Source of the DNA: BNWE01 sp964369545
GTDB lineage: Bacteria; Pseudomonadota; Alphaproteobacteria; UBA3830
Reading direction: 5' to 3'
Length of the DNA: 64,000 bases
Assembly: GCA_964369545.1 (NCBI GenBank)
Contig: CAYJFA010000007.1
Coordinates: 1-64,000 of the forward strand
Of this stretch, positions 28,328 through 37,309 are shown one piece after another; position 1 is the stretch's first letter, and the number at the start of each line of letters is the position of its first letter. The position numbers and the translations under genes are program-made. Under the pieces are notes generated by a model. It was not told the origin of the DNA. It made no database searches and worked only from the letters and a program-made list of their open reading frames with translations.

Positions 28328-28805
28328 GATATCCCTAATTGTTAAAACTCAATATCCACATATGCAATGTATATAAAGATTTACATATACTAACAATAGT
28401 GATTCTGTGTCATATTTGTGTTATACTGTCGAGTTTATATAGGAGGATTGTCATCAAATATAACAATCAGCTTTTGACGTCTCTAAATTTCAGTAGTTTC
28501 AGCGAATTCTGACTGTGCCGACGAATTTTTTTTTGTAACGTTTCAAAATCAGTGCCTTGCCTTGAAATTATAAAATGGTATGTACTCGAATCTTCTGCCG
28601 CTGTAGTATTATATGTGGATTAGTATCTTACTACAGCGGACAATCTGTGTAAAAATCAATCATACCATATAATTTGCTAATATCTGAAAAGCTGTATATT
28701 GAATTATTCAATAAAAGGTATTGCTTTAACATGTGATTTTTTTTATGTTATGTAACAGGCTAACGCTGTTTATAATTATAAATGGCGTGATTTTTAAAAT
28801 CTGTC
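28328..28805. other. 478-bp intergenic region with a perfect 11-bp inverted repeat
   Basis: No credible ORF was found. A perfect inverted repeat CCGCTGTAGTA (28598-28608) / TACTACAGCGG (28629-28639) with a 20-nt spacer is the only clear structure. No T tract follows, so it is not a standard terminator. The region presumably also holds the promoters of the exported GT8 gene on the left and the tRNA-Lys/tRNA-Leu/kdsB block on the right. Confidence 0.55.
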
Positions 28806-28881
28806 GGGCAATTAGCTCAGTTGGTAGAGCATCTGACTTTTAATCAGGTGGTCGCAGGTTCGAGCCCTGCATTGCCCACCA
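28806..28881 (+). tRNA. tRNA-Lys (TTT)
   Basis: A 76-nt cloverleaf with encoded CCA. Acceptor GGGCAAT pairs with ATTGCCC, anticodon loop CTTTTAA giving TTT. tRNA-Leu follows 25 bp later. Confidence 0.96.
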
Positions 28882-28906
28882 TTTTTCTTTTGCGTTTTGG
28901 ATTCTT

Positions 28907-28993
28907 GCGGTCGTGGCGGAACTGGTAGACGCGCAGCGTTGAGGTCGCTGTGGAGGAGACTCCGTGGAAGTTCGATTCTTCTCGACCGCACCA
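28907..28993 (+). tRNA. tRNA-Leu (GAG)
   Basis: An 87-nt class II tRNA with encoded CCA. Acceptor GCGGTCG pairs with CGACCGC, anticodon loop TTGAGGT giving GAG, long variable arm (tggaggagactccg). Confidence 0.95.
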
Positions 28994-29026
28994 TTAAAAC
29001 AAATAAATTTTCCGGAGATTATCATA

Positions 29027-29776
29027 ATGGATACATTAATAGTAATACCTGCGCGTGTTGCATCAACAAGATTACCGAGAAAAATGCTTTCTGATATAGG
29101 TGGTAAGCCTTTAATAATCAGAACATTAGAAAGCGTAAAGGCATCCAATGCTGGAGATATAATTGTCGCATGTGATGAAGAGAAAATTGCCGATGCCGTA
29201 CAAAAAGCCGGTGGCATCGCAGTATTGACAGATCCTGAATTGGCGTCCGGTACAGATCGTGTGTTTGCCGCCTATAAATCTTTCGATAAAACGAATAAAT
29301 ACAAATATATAATTAATGTTCAGGGAGATATGCCCTTTGTTGCGCAAAAATTAATTCAGGCGGCATTAACGATAGTTCGTGAATCAGATTACAGTTTTTC
29401 TACGTTAGCTACCCCTATACGAGATCATTCATATCTTTTAGATAGTGTTGTGAAGCCAGTAATCGCATATGATTCAATAGAAAATGCAAACAAATTCGAT
29501 CATATAGGAAACGCGATATATTTTAGCAGATCTGCGGTGCCATTTGGAGGACCTTACTATCAACATGTAGGAATTTATTGTTTTCGATCAGAAATGTTGG
29601 AGAAATTCATTTCCTTACCGCAGAGTTATCTGGAAAAAACCGAAAAACTGGAGCAGTTACGCGCTATAGAAAATGGCATGACAATTGGAATAAAATTAAT
29701 TGATATAGAGTCACCAATCAGCGTAGATACACCGGAAGATCTCGAACGAGCAAGAGCGTATTGGAATAGTTTGTAA
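29027..29776 (+). CDS. kdsB: 3-deoxy-manno-octulosonate cytidylyltransferase
   Basis: 249 residues from the ATG at 29027, which has CGGAG 9 nt upstream; the frame extends back into tRNA-Leu but that part is not translated. It begins with the nucleotidyltransferase motif VIPARVASTRLPRKML, has GTDRVFAAY and INVQGDMPFV (metal-binding Asp) and VGIYCFRSEMLEKFISLPQS, all diagnostic of KdsB. It activates Kdo as CMP-Kdo for the LPS inner core, so the organism is expected to make at least a Kdo-lipid A. Confidence 0.95.
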   Translation: MDTLIVIPARVASTRLPRKMLSDIGGKPLIIRTLESVKASNAGDIIVACDEEKIADAVQKAGGIAVLTDPELASGTDRVFAAYKSFDKTNKYKYIINVQGDMPFVAQKLIQAALTIVRESDYSFSTLATPIRDHSYLLDSVVKPVIAYDSIENANKFDHIGNAIYFSRSAVPFGGPYYQHVGIYCFRSEMLEKFISLPQSYLEKTEKLEQLRAIENGMTIGIKLIDIESPISVDTPEDLERARAYWNSL

Positions 29777-29803
29777 CTTTTGAGAGCAAAACTTATGATC
29801 TAA

Positions 29804-29837
29804 CAAAAAAATTTGCTATGGTTAGCAACCGTAGCAA
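29804..29837 (-). terminator. Rho-independent terminator after the amidase gene
   Basis: On the minus strand an 11-bp stem (29837-29827 with 29823-29813, one G-U pair, loop of 3) is followed by a T-rich tract. It starts 17 bp after the amidase stop codon at 29854. Confidence 0.75.
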
Positions 29838-29853
29838 GGGTGGTTAATGAGCG

Positions 29854-30816
29854 CTAAATAAATTCAGAAAATCCACCTGTGGCTTCTGGAAATTTTGTGC
29901 AAAATTCGTCAATTTTGCGTCTAAAATTATCGTCATAGCCGCCAAATGGATCGTTGTATTGATAATAATCGATTACAAGATTAATAACATCTCTTCTGGT
30001 TGATTCTACTAACTCTCCAGATATATTGTCAGTAGAAAAGTGCATTTGAAATGCTTTTATTTCACCTACCCTATTATCAGAATCTTGCGCTTTATATCCA
30101 TACATGCGGATTAATTTAATATAGTTTTCATCTGTTAAATTACTGAACTGAGATAAATTTATTGTTCGTTTTTCAGGAAAATACCCAATACCAAATTCTG
30201 TGAATGCTTTTTTATAATTCCACATAGGTCCAACATCAGATTTTCTGCCAATAGCCGCATCTGCGTGTGTTATGACTAAACTTCCAGGAATTCGATGTTT
30301 TTTTTGTAATTGTGCAGTAAGTGTACAGCTGGAAACAAATTGTTCGTTACTAAATGGAAACCAAAGACGTGAATCTCCTGATCGCGATACTGGAGTTCCC
30401 CATTTAGAATCATATATCACTTCAGACTCAACATACCCAGGATGTACGTGCTCTATTCCTATAAAAGACCTGTTAAGAGAAGTAAATCCTCTGAATTGAG
30501 ATGCCCCAGCATGGAAGGCTACGTTTGATGTAGATACATTGTAATGGGGAGTTCCATTGTCTTCTATAGTATAATGCGCTGATACTCCTGTGCCATAGTA
30601 AGCTGATAGCGTAGATTCATATGTTGGACATACAGTATAATGCAACATTACTCCTCGGATTTTTTCATCTTCGACTCTTGGTCGAAAAACGCGTTATTTA
30701 GATTCATCGCTATTGGTAGCAGTACAGCGGCTGTTATCCAGGAAATCACTCATACAAACAGCATAATTTGCCGTTATCAAAGCAATCACTGCAGAGAATA
30801 GACAATGTAATTTCAT
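29854..30816 (-). pseudogene. Exported N-acetylmuramoyl-L-alanine amidase (Amidase_2/AmpD-like) interrupted by an in-frame stop
   Basis: The frame from ATG 30816 gives a signal peptide (MKLHCLFSAVIALITANYA), reaches TAA at codon 41 (30694-30696), then continues in the same frame through RVFRPRVEDEKIRG into the amidase domain. That domain starts at ATG 30648 (MLHYTVCPT), has the Zn ligands His in LHYT and in VITHADAAIGRKSD, and runs about 264 residues. A strong GAGGAG lies just before ATG 30648, so the catalytic part might still be made by reinitiation, but it would then lack the signal peptide and stay in the cytoplasm. The enzyme would cut the amide between MurNAc and the stem peptide. Confidence 0.75.
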
Positions 30817-30938
30817 TTTTATCTCCAAAGTCATTTATAATATTAACTATATAAGTTCACTTCTGGCAAAAGCAAGAAAAACCGTCAAATAAATTCAACG
30901 ATTTTTATATTTTATTAGAAAACAGAGATTCTTATTAT

Positions 30939-32333
30939 TTATATTCTGCAAATTTCAAGAGAGCTTCCGGAAATATCGTTTACTACTATTATATTATCTC
31001 CGATGTTTGCAAACTTGTGTTCAGAAACTATTGTTTTTGCTGTTACTGACATCATGTTCAGCTCAAATTCTTTTTTAGTAACGACGGAGTATACTCCGTA
31101 ACATAATCCAGATTTGCTGGCAAGCTTAGCAGAATCTGTTACTAAAATTATTGGAGTTTTTGGACGTAATCTGGAACACCTTGCAACTGAGTCAAAAGAT
31201 TCTGTAAATAATACTATAGCACCTGCGCATGAATACTCGGCGGCATTTTTCGCTGCCATGCAGATACCATCTATTACTGTGCACTGAGGGAGCTGAGTAT
31301 CATCCTCAAGCCGCCTTATGCAATATGGATCGTTTTCTACATGATTAATGATCTTACTCATCATGGATACTGCCTCAAAAGGATATTGACCGGACGCAGA
31401 TTCCGCTGAAAGCATTGTGGCATCTGCTCCACTATATACCGCTGTTGCTACATCCGAGACCTCTCCGCGAGTAGGACTTGGTGCAGTAATCATTGATTCT
31501 AACATTTGCGTTGCGACAATAACAGGTCGTCCCAATCTATGACATGTGTTGATAATGCGTCGTTGTATTGGTGGAACTTCCTCAGGATTCATCTCAACTC
31601 CAAGGTCGCCACGAGCAATCATAATAGCATCCGACGCATCTACTATAGGCTCAAGAGCCCTGATAGCTAATGGCTTTTCAAGTTTTGATATAACGCCTGC
31701 TCGGCCTTTTATAATTTTTTTCGCATTTTCCACATCTTCAACATTTTGTACGAAGGAAAGAGCAACCCAATCTACCCCAAGGTCAAGAGCAAAATCCAAA
31801 TCTTTTAAATCTTTTTCAGTCAGCACTGGAATTTTAAGCATTACATGTGGAACATTTACTCCTTTTCTATTAGAAAGAGGACCGCCTACTACTACTTTAA
31901 CTTCAGCGAAATCATTGCCACATTTTGTTACTTCAACGTTTAGCTTTCCATCGTCTAAAAGCACCGTTGCGCCTTCCTGAAGAGCTTCTAAAATCTCTGG
32001 ATGAGGGAGATTAATCCTGCGTGAATTACCTGGTGTTTTGTCCAAATCGAATCTAAAAGTATCGCCTGCTTCAAGGATGATTTTATCGTTTTCAAACGTG
32101 CCAATTCTTAGTTTCGGTCCTTGCAGGTCAGCTAAAATAGAAGGATAAAAATTATGCTTTTTTCCTAAGGCTCGTATGGTCTCATACACCTTTGCATGAC
32201 CCTCATGGGATCCATGTGAAAAATTCAACCTGAAAACATCAACTCCATTACAAAGCAGGTTTTCTAATTTATCTGTATCACAGGTTGCCGGTCCGATTGT
32301 TGCGACAATTTTTCCATTTCGATAACGTCTCAT
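30939..32333 (-). CDS. pyk: Pyruvate kinase
   Basis: 464 residues. It begins MRRYRNGKIVATIGPATCDT and has the substrate and metal motifs FRLNFSHGSHEGH, ADLQGPKLRIG, VISKLEKPLAI (catalytic Lys), IMIARGDLGVEMNPEEVPPIQRRII and VATQMLESMI. The C-terminal allosteric domain is present. It makes ATP and pyruvate from phosphoenolpyruvate, so lower glycolysis or PEP use is retained, unlike in Rickettsia. Monocistronic by its surroundings. Confidence 0.97.
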   Translation of the reverse strand: MRRYRNGKIVATIGPATCDTDKLENLLCNGVDVFRLNFSHGSHEGHAKVYETIRALGKKHNFYPSILADLQGPKLRIGTFENDKIILEAGDTFRFDLDKTPGNSRRINLPHPEILEALQEGATVLLDDGKLNVEVTKCGNDFAEVKVVVGGPLSNRKGVNVPHVMLKIPVLTEKDLKDLDFALDLGVDWVALSFVQNVEDVENAKKIIKGRAGVISKLEKPLAIRALEPIVDASDAIMIARGDLGVEMNPEEVPPIQRRIINTCHRLGRPVIVATQMLESMITAPSPTRGEVSDVATAVYSGADATMLSAESASGQYPFEAVSMMSKIINHVENDPYCIRRLEDDTQLPQCTVIDGICMAAKNAAEYSCAGAIVLFTESFDSVARCSRLRPKTPIILVTDSAKLASKSGLCYGVYSVVTKKEFELNMMSVTAKTIVSEHKFANIGDNIIVVNDISGSSLEICRI

Positions 32334-32458
32334 ATAAATAACTCCAAATATAAATTATACGTTCTATATGTTCGAGAGATATTTTCCTACTACACCATGA
32401 TTATAACCGCAAAAGATGATAAATCTATAATAATAAAAACAAAATTAATTTTCATTGA

Positions 32459-33823
32459 TTAGGTAGGTTTTTCAAGCACTTGAAGCAGGAGCCTGATATC
32501 TTCCGCTACGCTAGTATTCGATTCTACAACTTCTTCTATTTTTTTTACGGCATGCAATACGGTCGTATGATCTCTCCCGCCAAAATTTTTTCCGATTTCA
32601 GGGAGAGATTGAGTAGTCAAGCGCTTCGATAAATACATAGCAACTTGACGCGGCAATGTAATTTGCCTGTCTCTGCGAGCGGAAGACATATCACTTAATT
32701 TTATCGCGTAATGCGCTGCAACCTTTTTTTGAATTTCATCTATTGTTACTTTTCGCGTGCTGGTGCGCAATAAATCAGATAAAACTTCGCGTGCGCTTTC
32801 TATTGTGATTTCTCGTCCTACAAATACGGCGCTGGCGACAATTCTATTTAAAGCTCCTTCCAGTTCTCTGATGTTAGATGTAATTTTGTGGGCGACGAAT
32901 GCTAAAACTTTGTCAGGAATAGTTACAGACAGCGACGCTGATTTTGATTGTAAAATTCCGAGTCGCAGCTCGTATGTTGTTGGATGAATATCCGCTACTA
33001 ACCCCCAACCTAAACGAGATTTTAATCGTTCTTCCATCCCCTCTAAGTCTGATGGTGATTTATCAGCAGATATAATAACTTGCCGTTTATTGTCGGCCAA
33101 AGTATTGAATGTGTGAAAGAATTCTTCTTGAGTTGAATCTTTTCCACATATAAATTGAATATCATCTATCATTAAAACATCTACAGATCTAAATTGATCC
33201 TTAAACGCCATTGTATCTTTAAATCTAACAGCCTTAATGAATTGGTACATAAATTTTTCAGCAGATAAATATGCGATTGTACGCTCAGGGCTTCTTGACT
33301 TAATGCTCCAAGCAATCGCGTTCATAAGATGTGTTTTTCCTAATCCTACAGATCCATATAAAAATAGGGGGTTAAACGCTACTTTTTCGGATTCCGCGAT
33401 TCTAAGCGCAGCCGCATATGCAAACTCGTTAGGTTTTCCAACAACGAAATTATCAAATGTTAATCTTGGATCTAGCGGGATGCTGATATCTGACTGCTCT
33501 TCTGGTTTCTGAGAGTTTTCTAATGCTTTATCCAGATTTATGTCTAGATTTTTTGCCGCCGCTACAACAAAATCAGCAACAAAAATTTCTATGTTTTTGA
33601 TTTTTTCATTTTCCCGTGAACAACACCTTAAAATTTGCTCAGAATAGTTGTTTTGTACCCAATCACGTAAAAACATACTTGGAGCAGACAAATAAATCGT
33701 TCCATCTTCTAGTTTTTCAACAACAAGAGGCGCGATCCAGCTGTTTGCGACTGACACACCTAATTCAGATTGCAAATTTCGATAAACCGTTGTCCATAAT
33801 TTTTTAATACCAACATTATGCAA
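32459..33823 (-). CDS. dnaA: Chromosomal replication initiator DnaA
   Basis: 454 residues. Domain I (about 1-85, LWTTVYRNLQSELGVSVANSW), AAA+ domain with Walker A GSVGLGKTHL and Walker B VDVLMIDDIQF, and the C-terminal helix-turn-helix with the DnaA signature GGRDHTTVLHAVKKI. It binds DnaA boxes and melts oriC. rpsT lies 45 bp upstream on the same strand, an arrangement frequent in alphaproteobacteria. There is no space for an origin in this gap, and I saw no cluster of TTATCCACA boxes nearby. Confidence 0.97.
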   Translation of the reverse strand: MHNVGIKKLWTTVYRNLQSELGVSVANSWIAPLVVEKLEDGTIYLSAPSMFLRDWVQNNYSEQILRCCSRENEKIKNIEIFVADFVVAAAKNLDINLDKALENSQKPEEQSDISIPLDPRLTFDNFVVGKPNEFAYAAALRIAESEKVAFNPLFLYGSVGLGKTHLMNAIAWSIKSRSPERTIAYLSAEKFMYQFIKAVRFKDTMAFKDQFRSVDVLMIDDIQFICGKDSTQEEFFHTFNTLADNKRQVIISADKSPSDLEGMEERLKSRLGWGLVADIHPTTYELRLGILQSKSASLSVTIPDKVLAFVAHKITSNIRELEGALNRIVASAVFVGREITIESAREVLSDLLRTSTRKVTIDEIQKKVAAHYAIKLSDMSSARRDRQITLPRQVAMYLSKRLTTQSLPEIGKNFGGRDHTTVLHAVKKIEEVVESNTSVAEDIRLLLQVLEKPT

Positions 33824-33868
33824 TGAAACACCTGTTCATCGAGAAAATCAAAAGGCAAATATACGAAA

Positions 33869-34129
33869 TTATTTCGTTTCTGACGCTTTTAATAATCTAT
33901 TCAATCGAGAAACCTTGCGGTTCGCAGTATTTGTATGTAATACTCCTCGCGCAACACCTTTCTGGATTTCAGATTGAGCAACTGAAAATGCAGATGTTGC
34001 GTTATCCGTTCCCAGGTTTGCAATAAATTTTTTAATAAAAGTTTTTATGCGACTAATTCTGTCCTTGTTGTGTTCTGCTCTTTTTGCGTTTTGTTTTATT
34101 CTTTTTAAAGCAGATTTATGATTTGCCAT
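33869..34129 (-). CDS. rpsT: 30S ribosomal protein S20
   Basis: 86 residues, strongly basic, starting MANHKSALKRIKQNAKRAEHN, which is the invariant S20 start, and ending RKVSRLNRLLKASETK. It binds 16S rRNA early in 30S assembly. It precedes dnaA on the same strand. Confidence 0.97.
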   Translation of the reverse strand: MANHKSALKRIKQNAKRAEHNKDRISRIKTFIKKFIANLGTDNATSAFSVAQSEIQKGVARGVLHTNTANRKVSRLNRLLKASETK

Positions 34130-34168
34130 ATATGGTTATCCTTTTTTGTAACTCAGCCGCAACGAATA

Positions 34169-34846
34169 TTATCGGATAAAAAAATTCTCAAAATATTTCG
34201 ATACGTCTTCAAGAAGAAGTTTATCAGAAAATATAGGATGTTCAACTACATTTTCATCTTTATCTCTGCATTTTTGTAATACAACCGTTTTTACTCCAAG
34301 CGATGATATTTCTTTCAAAGTATCTACTATTGCGGAAATATCAATTGATTCAAACATGGTGATTCTTACTTCTAAATCAACATTGGAGGCGATGGCGATT
34401 TTCAAGCTTTCATAAGCTAAATCGCCGCTGTTTTCAACGTTAGTGATGCTGTAGTAATCTTTAAATCCATGTTTTATATCGAACCCTAGCCAATCAATAT
34501 AAGGAATAACTTGAGTCAATCTAGATGGGGCGGATCCGGACGTATGTAATCCAACTAAAAATCCCATGTCTTTTACGTCTCGAATCGCGTCTAAAAGAGC
34601 TTCTTGTATTAATGGCTCTCCTCCACTGAAAACAACCGCTTCCACAAATCCTTTGCGTGACTTTAAAACACCTAAAACATCTTCCCAAGGTAAAGACTCA
34701 GAAGGCAATATAGATTGTAGGTGACTATTGTGACAATACTTGCATCTCCATGGGCATCCCTGCAGAAATACAACTGATGCGATATGCTCTGGATAATCCA
34801 CTGTTGTTATGGAGACTAAGCCGCCGACAAAAAGAGTTTTTCCCAT
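34169..34846 (-). CDS. nrdG: Anaerobic ribonucleotide reductase activating protein (radical SAM, NrdG type)
   Basis: 225 residues. The radical-SAM cluster motif is CPWRCKYC (CX3CX2C), after GGLVSITTVDYPEHIASVVFLQG, the classic NrdG start. FSGGEPLIQEALLD is the GGEP motif that binds SAM. It should create a glycyl radical on a class III reductase partner. The only partner here is the 63-residue protein directly upstream, six bases away, which carries just the glycyl-radical tail. A full-length nrdD is not present in this window. Confidence 0.87.
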   Translation of the reverse strand: MGKTLFVGGLVSITTVDYPEHIASVVFLQGCPWRCKYCHNSHLQSILPSESLPWEDVLGVLKSRKGFVEAVVFSGGEPLIQEALLDAIRDVKDMGFLVGLHTSGSAPSRLTQVIPYIDWLGFDIKHGFKDYYSITNVENSGDLAYESLKIAIASNVDLEVRITMFESIDISAIVDTLKEISSLGVKTVVLQKCRDKDENVVEHPIFSDKLLLEDVSKYFENFFIR

Positions 34847-34852
34847 TCGCCT

Positions 34853-35044
34853 TTACTTGTCACAATGGCGGCAGCAAGTTTTTGATTCGTCAAAATGAAC
34901 GCGCTCAGCATGCTCTCCTTTTTTTCCAACATTGAAATAGGAAACAGGGCGGTGATATCCCATTACGCGAGTCCAAATTTCACATTTTTGACGCTCTTCT
35001 TCTTTTAATTCTATGTCTTTTTTCACTTTATTCTCCCTAACCAT
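34853..35044 (-). CDS. Mini NrdD: isolated C-terminal glycyl-radical segment of anaerobic ribonucleotide reductase
   Basis: 63 residues. The segment CEIWTRVMGYHRPVSYFNVG, followed by KKGEHAER, matches the extreme C-terminus of class III reductases, where the Gly of RVxGY carries the radical. Cys residues (KCEIW and TCCRHCDK) could bind zinc as the NrdD Cys ribbon does. The catalytic ten-stranded barrel of NrdD (about 500 residues) is missing. It is encoded immediately before nrdG in an operon, so it is presumably the activase substrate. It may be a spare-part subunit, comparable in principle to YfiD for pyruvate formate-lyase, or a remnant; the length and coupling suggest that it is real. Confidence 0.7.
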   Translation of the reverse strand: MVRENKVKKDIELKEEERQKCEIWTRVMGYHRPVSYFNVGKKGEHAERVHFDESKTCCRHCDK

Positions 35045-35169
35045 TCATAGTAAAAATGCTAACATATAATATGCGGCAAGTACAACAACTGTTTACGTAG
35101 TATTTCTATTTACTCAATATTAATGATTTGTATGCGTTAATAATAATTAATACTTATATGGATAATTAT

Positions 35170-36075
35170 ATGAAGTCGATAGCCGTTTTAATTCCTTGTT
35201 ATAATGAAGCAAGCACAGTTACTGATGTTGTAATTTCTTTCAAAAAACATCTTCCTAATGCCATTATATATGTATATGACAATTGTTCTAATGACGATAC
35301 CTTTGTGAATGCAAAAAATGCTGGCGCCATTGTAGTATGTGCAAATAAAAAAGGCAAGGGAAACGTTATCAGAAAAATGTTTTCTGATATAGATGCGGAT
35401 ATTTATATTATTGCAGACGGAGATTCAACATATGATGCTTCAGATGCTCCAAAGATGGTAAAATTGATAGAGCTTGACAATGTGGACATGGTTGTTGCTG
35501 TCAGAAAGGAAAAGTCTGAGAAGTCATACAGAAACGGACATAAAATAGGGAATAAAATATTCAATTTTATATTAAGGACACTTTTTAACAGCACATTCGC
35601 CGATATTTTTTCTGGATATAGGGCGTTCTCTAGACGATTTGTAAAAACGTTTCCCGTTATGACTAATGGGTTTGATATAGAGGCGGAGCTTTCTATTCAT
35701 GCGCTAACACTCTCTATACCATGCGCAGAGATTGATTCACAATATTTAGAGCGTCCTCCGAATTCGCATAGTAAACTAAGCACATTTAAAGATGGATTAA
35801 AAATCTTGTTTAGTATCATAAGATTATTAAAAGAAACTAGACCGCTGTTTTTTTTCGGTATTATTTCTTTGTTTTTATTTTGTTTATCGCTTTTTTTGGC
35901 ATACCCAATAGTAATGACTTTTTTGGAAACTGGCGTTGTGCCACGATTGCCAACAGCTGTTTTATCAACTGGAATCATGTTGATATCATTCTTAAGTTTA
36001 ACATGCGGAATGATTTTAGACAGTATCAGCCAAGCCCGCATAGAAACCAAAAAACTTCATTATTTATTATTTTAA
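35170..36075 (+). CDS. Glycosyltransferase family 2 (dolichyl-phosphate mannosyltransferase-like) with C-terminal membrane segments
   Basis: About 301 residues from the ATG at 35170; ATG 35158 is an alternative and neither has a good ribosome site. The GT-A domain has VLIPCYNEASTVTDVV, VYDNCSNDDT, ANKKGKGNVIRKMF and the DxD-like IIADGDSTYDASDA. Two hydrophobic segments near the C-terminus (LFFFGIISLFLFCLSLFLAY; LSTGIMLISFLSLTCGMIL) anchor it. Such enzymes transfer a sugar from a nucleotide donor to a polyprenyl phosphate for cell-envelope glycans. Donor and acceptor are unknown. Confidence 0.85.
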   Translation: MKSIAVLIPCYNEASTVTDVVISFKKHLPNAIIYVYDNCSNDDTFVNAKNAGAIVVCANKKGKGNVIRKMFSDIDADIYIIADGDSTYDASDAPKMVKLIELDNVDMVVAVRKEKSEKSYRNGHKIGNKIFNFILRTLFNSTFADIFSGYRAFSRRFVKTFPVMTNGFDIEAELSIHALTLSIPCAEIDSQYLERPPNSHSKLSTFKDGLKILFSIIRLLKETRPLFFFGIISLFLFCLSLFLAYPIVMTFLETGVVPRLPTAVLSTGIMLISFLSLTCGMILDSISQARIETKKLHYLLF

Positions 36076-36081
36076 TTGCTT

Positions 36082-37296
36082 TTAAAATTCTATGATGAAA
36101 TTAGTGTATTCTCCATCTGCTGATTCACAGCGTATGTTGCCATTCATTGTTTTTAATGTTGTTTTACAGAAATATAATCCTATTCCAGTACCGCAAGATT
36201 TGCTAGTACTGAACGGTTCAAACAACCGCTCTTTTATCTCTTTTTTAATTCCGGTAGCAGTATCTTTAATAGATAAAACATCTCTCTTTCTGTTACTATA
36301 TGCTGTTATATAAATCTCGCCTTTTTTAGCTGCTTTTATTTGATATAATGCGTTTTGTATAAGATTAAATAAAACTTGAGACATTAGGTGTTCATTAGCG
36401 GAAAGCTCAAAATCGTTTATTACATTTATGTGTATCAGATTGCGCTCTTCATCACCAAATGGATATCTATTAATAGCAGAGTTGATATAAGAGTTTATCG
36501 GCATAGACTTACAATCTATATTTAATGCATGATCTTGTAGGCGATCAAGAATCATATTTATAGTGTAATTAACAGTGTCGAGTTCACTGAGCATAATGTG
36601 TGTTCTAGAATTTAATGATTCTTTATTATTTTTGCCGTTTGAAGATCTCAAAAGATGCAATTGTGCATTTATTGTTGAAAGTGGCGTTCTTATTTCATGC
36701 GCGATTAAGCCAGCTAAACTTTTCATTGCTTTAATTTTGTCAGAATGCGTCTTTTCTTTATCTTTAAAAAAGACAGCTGCAATTATAAAAACGAAAAAAA
36801 GCAAATAGCATGACGGATATATAATATTGCTGGGAACATGTGCAGGGGTAATTTGATGACCTAGTAAGTAAGCGCATAATAAGGCTAAGGCGGCTCCTAA
36901 AGGAAATATAACTATAAAGCTCGAGAAGTCCAGTAATACCATTCCTAATATTAAGGCTATCGTTAAGTTTGCTATCCAAAACAGAGAAAGTCCGTCTATG
37001 ATAATCAAATATGTGTTAAAAAATGGCAGACAAAACGTTATTGCAAAATACCAAAACAAAGGTAGATACTTTTTAAAAAAAGGATACCAAGTACTTGATA
37101 TAGCTAATAAAAAGCCAAACACAGTAGCTAATACACGAAATGTAACAACAGAAGTATATTTAGCAGTTGTGACTGTCCACATGTATATGGGAAGCACAAG
37201 GCTGATCGCATAGAAGGCTCCAAAAGCAGTGTATCTGGCGCCGTATTCTTCCACGCGCTTTTCAGCAAACTTAGCGAGTTTATTTAAGATGTTCAT
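36082..37296 (-). CDS. Membrane sensor histidine kinase
   Basis: 404 residues. Six to seven hydrophobic segments fill the first 175 residues with no large periplasmic loop. The dimerisation helix has the phospho-accepting His in GLIAHEIRTPLSTINAQL, and the ATPase part has NLIQNALYQIK (N box), DTATGIKKEI (G1) and GTGIGLYFCKTTL (G2). There is no receiver domain and no response-regulator gene beside it. It follows a sodium:solute symporter by 13 bp on the same strand, so the pair may sense a transported compound, as the fused SSS-kinase CbrA does. This comparison is an inference. Confidence 0.87.
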   Translation of the reverse strand: MNILNKLAKFAEKRVEEYGARYTAFGAFYAISLVLPIYMWTVTTAKYTSVVTFRVLATVFGFLLAISSTWYPFFKKYLPLFWYFAITFCLPFFNTYLIIIDGLSLFWIANLTIALILGMVLLDFSSFIVIFPLGAALALLCAYLLGHQITPAHVPSNIIYPSCYLLFFVFIIAAVFFKDKEKTHSDKIKAMKSLAGLIAHEIRTPLSTINAQLHLLRSSNGKNNKESLNSRTHIMLSELDTVNYTINMILDRLQDHALNIDCKSMPINSYINSAINRYPFGDEERNLIHINVINDFELSANEHLMSQVLFNLIQNALYQIKAAKKGEIYITAYSNRKRDVLSIKDTATGIKKEIKERLFEPFSTSKSCGTGIGLYFCKTTLKTMNGNIRCESADGEYTNFIIEF

Positions 37297-37309
37297 TTAT
37301 GATCACAGA

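Noticed and set aside
28812..29217. Open frames overlapping the tRNA-Lys/tRNA-Leu pair on the minus strand
   Set aside because: They are translations of tRNA genes and of the antisense of kdsB.
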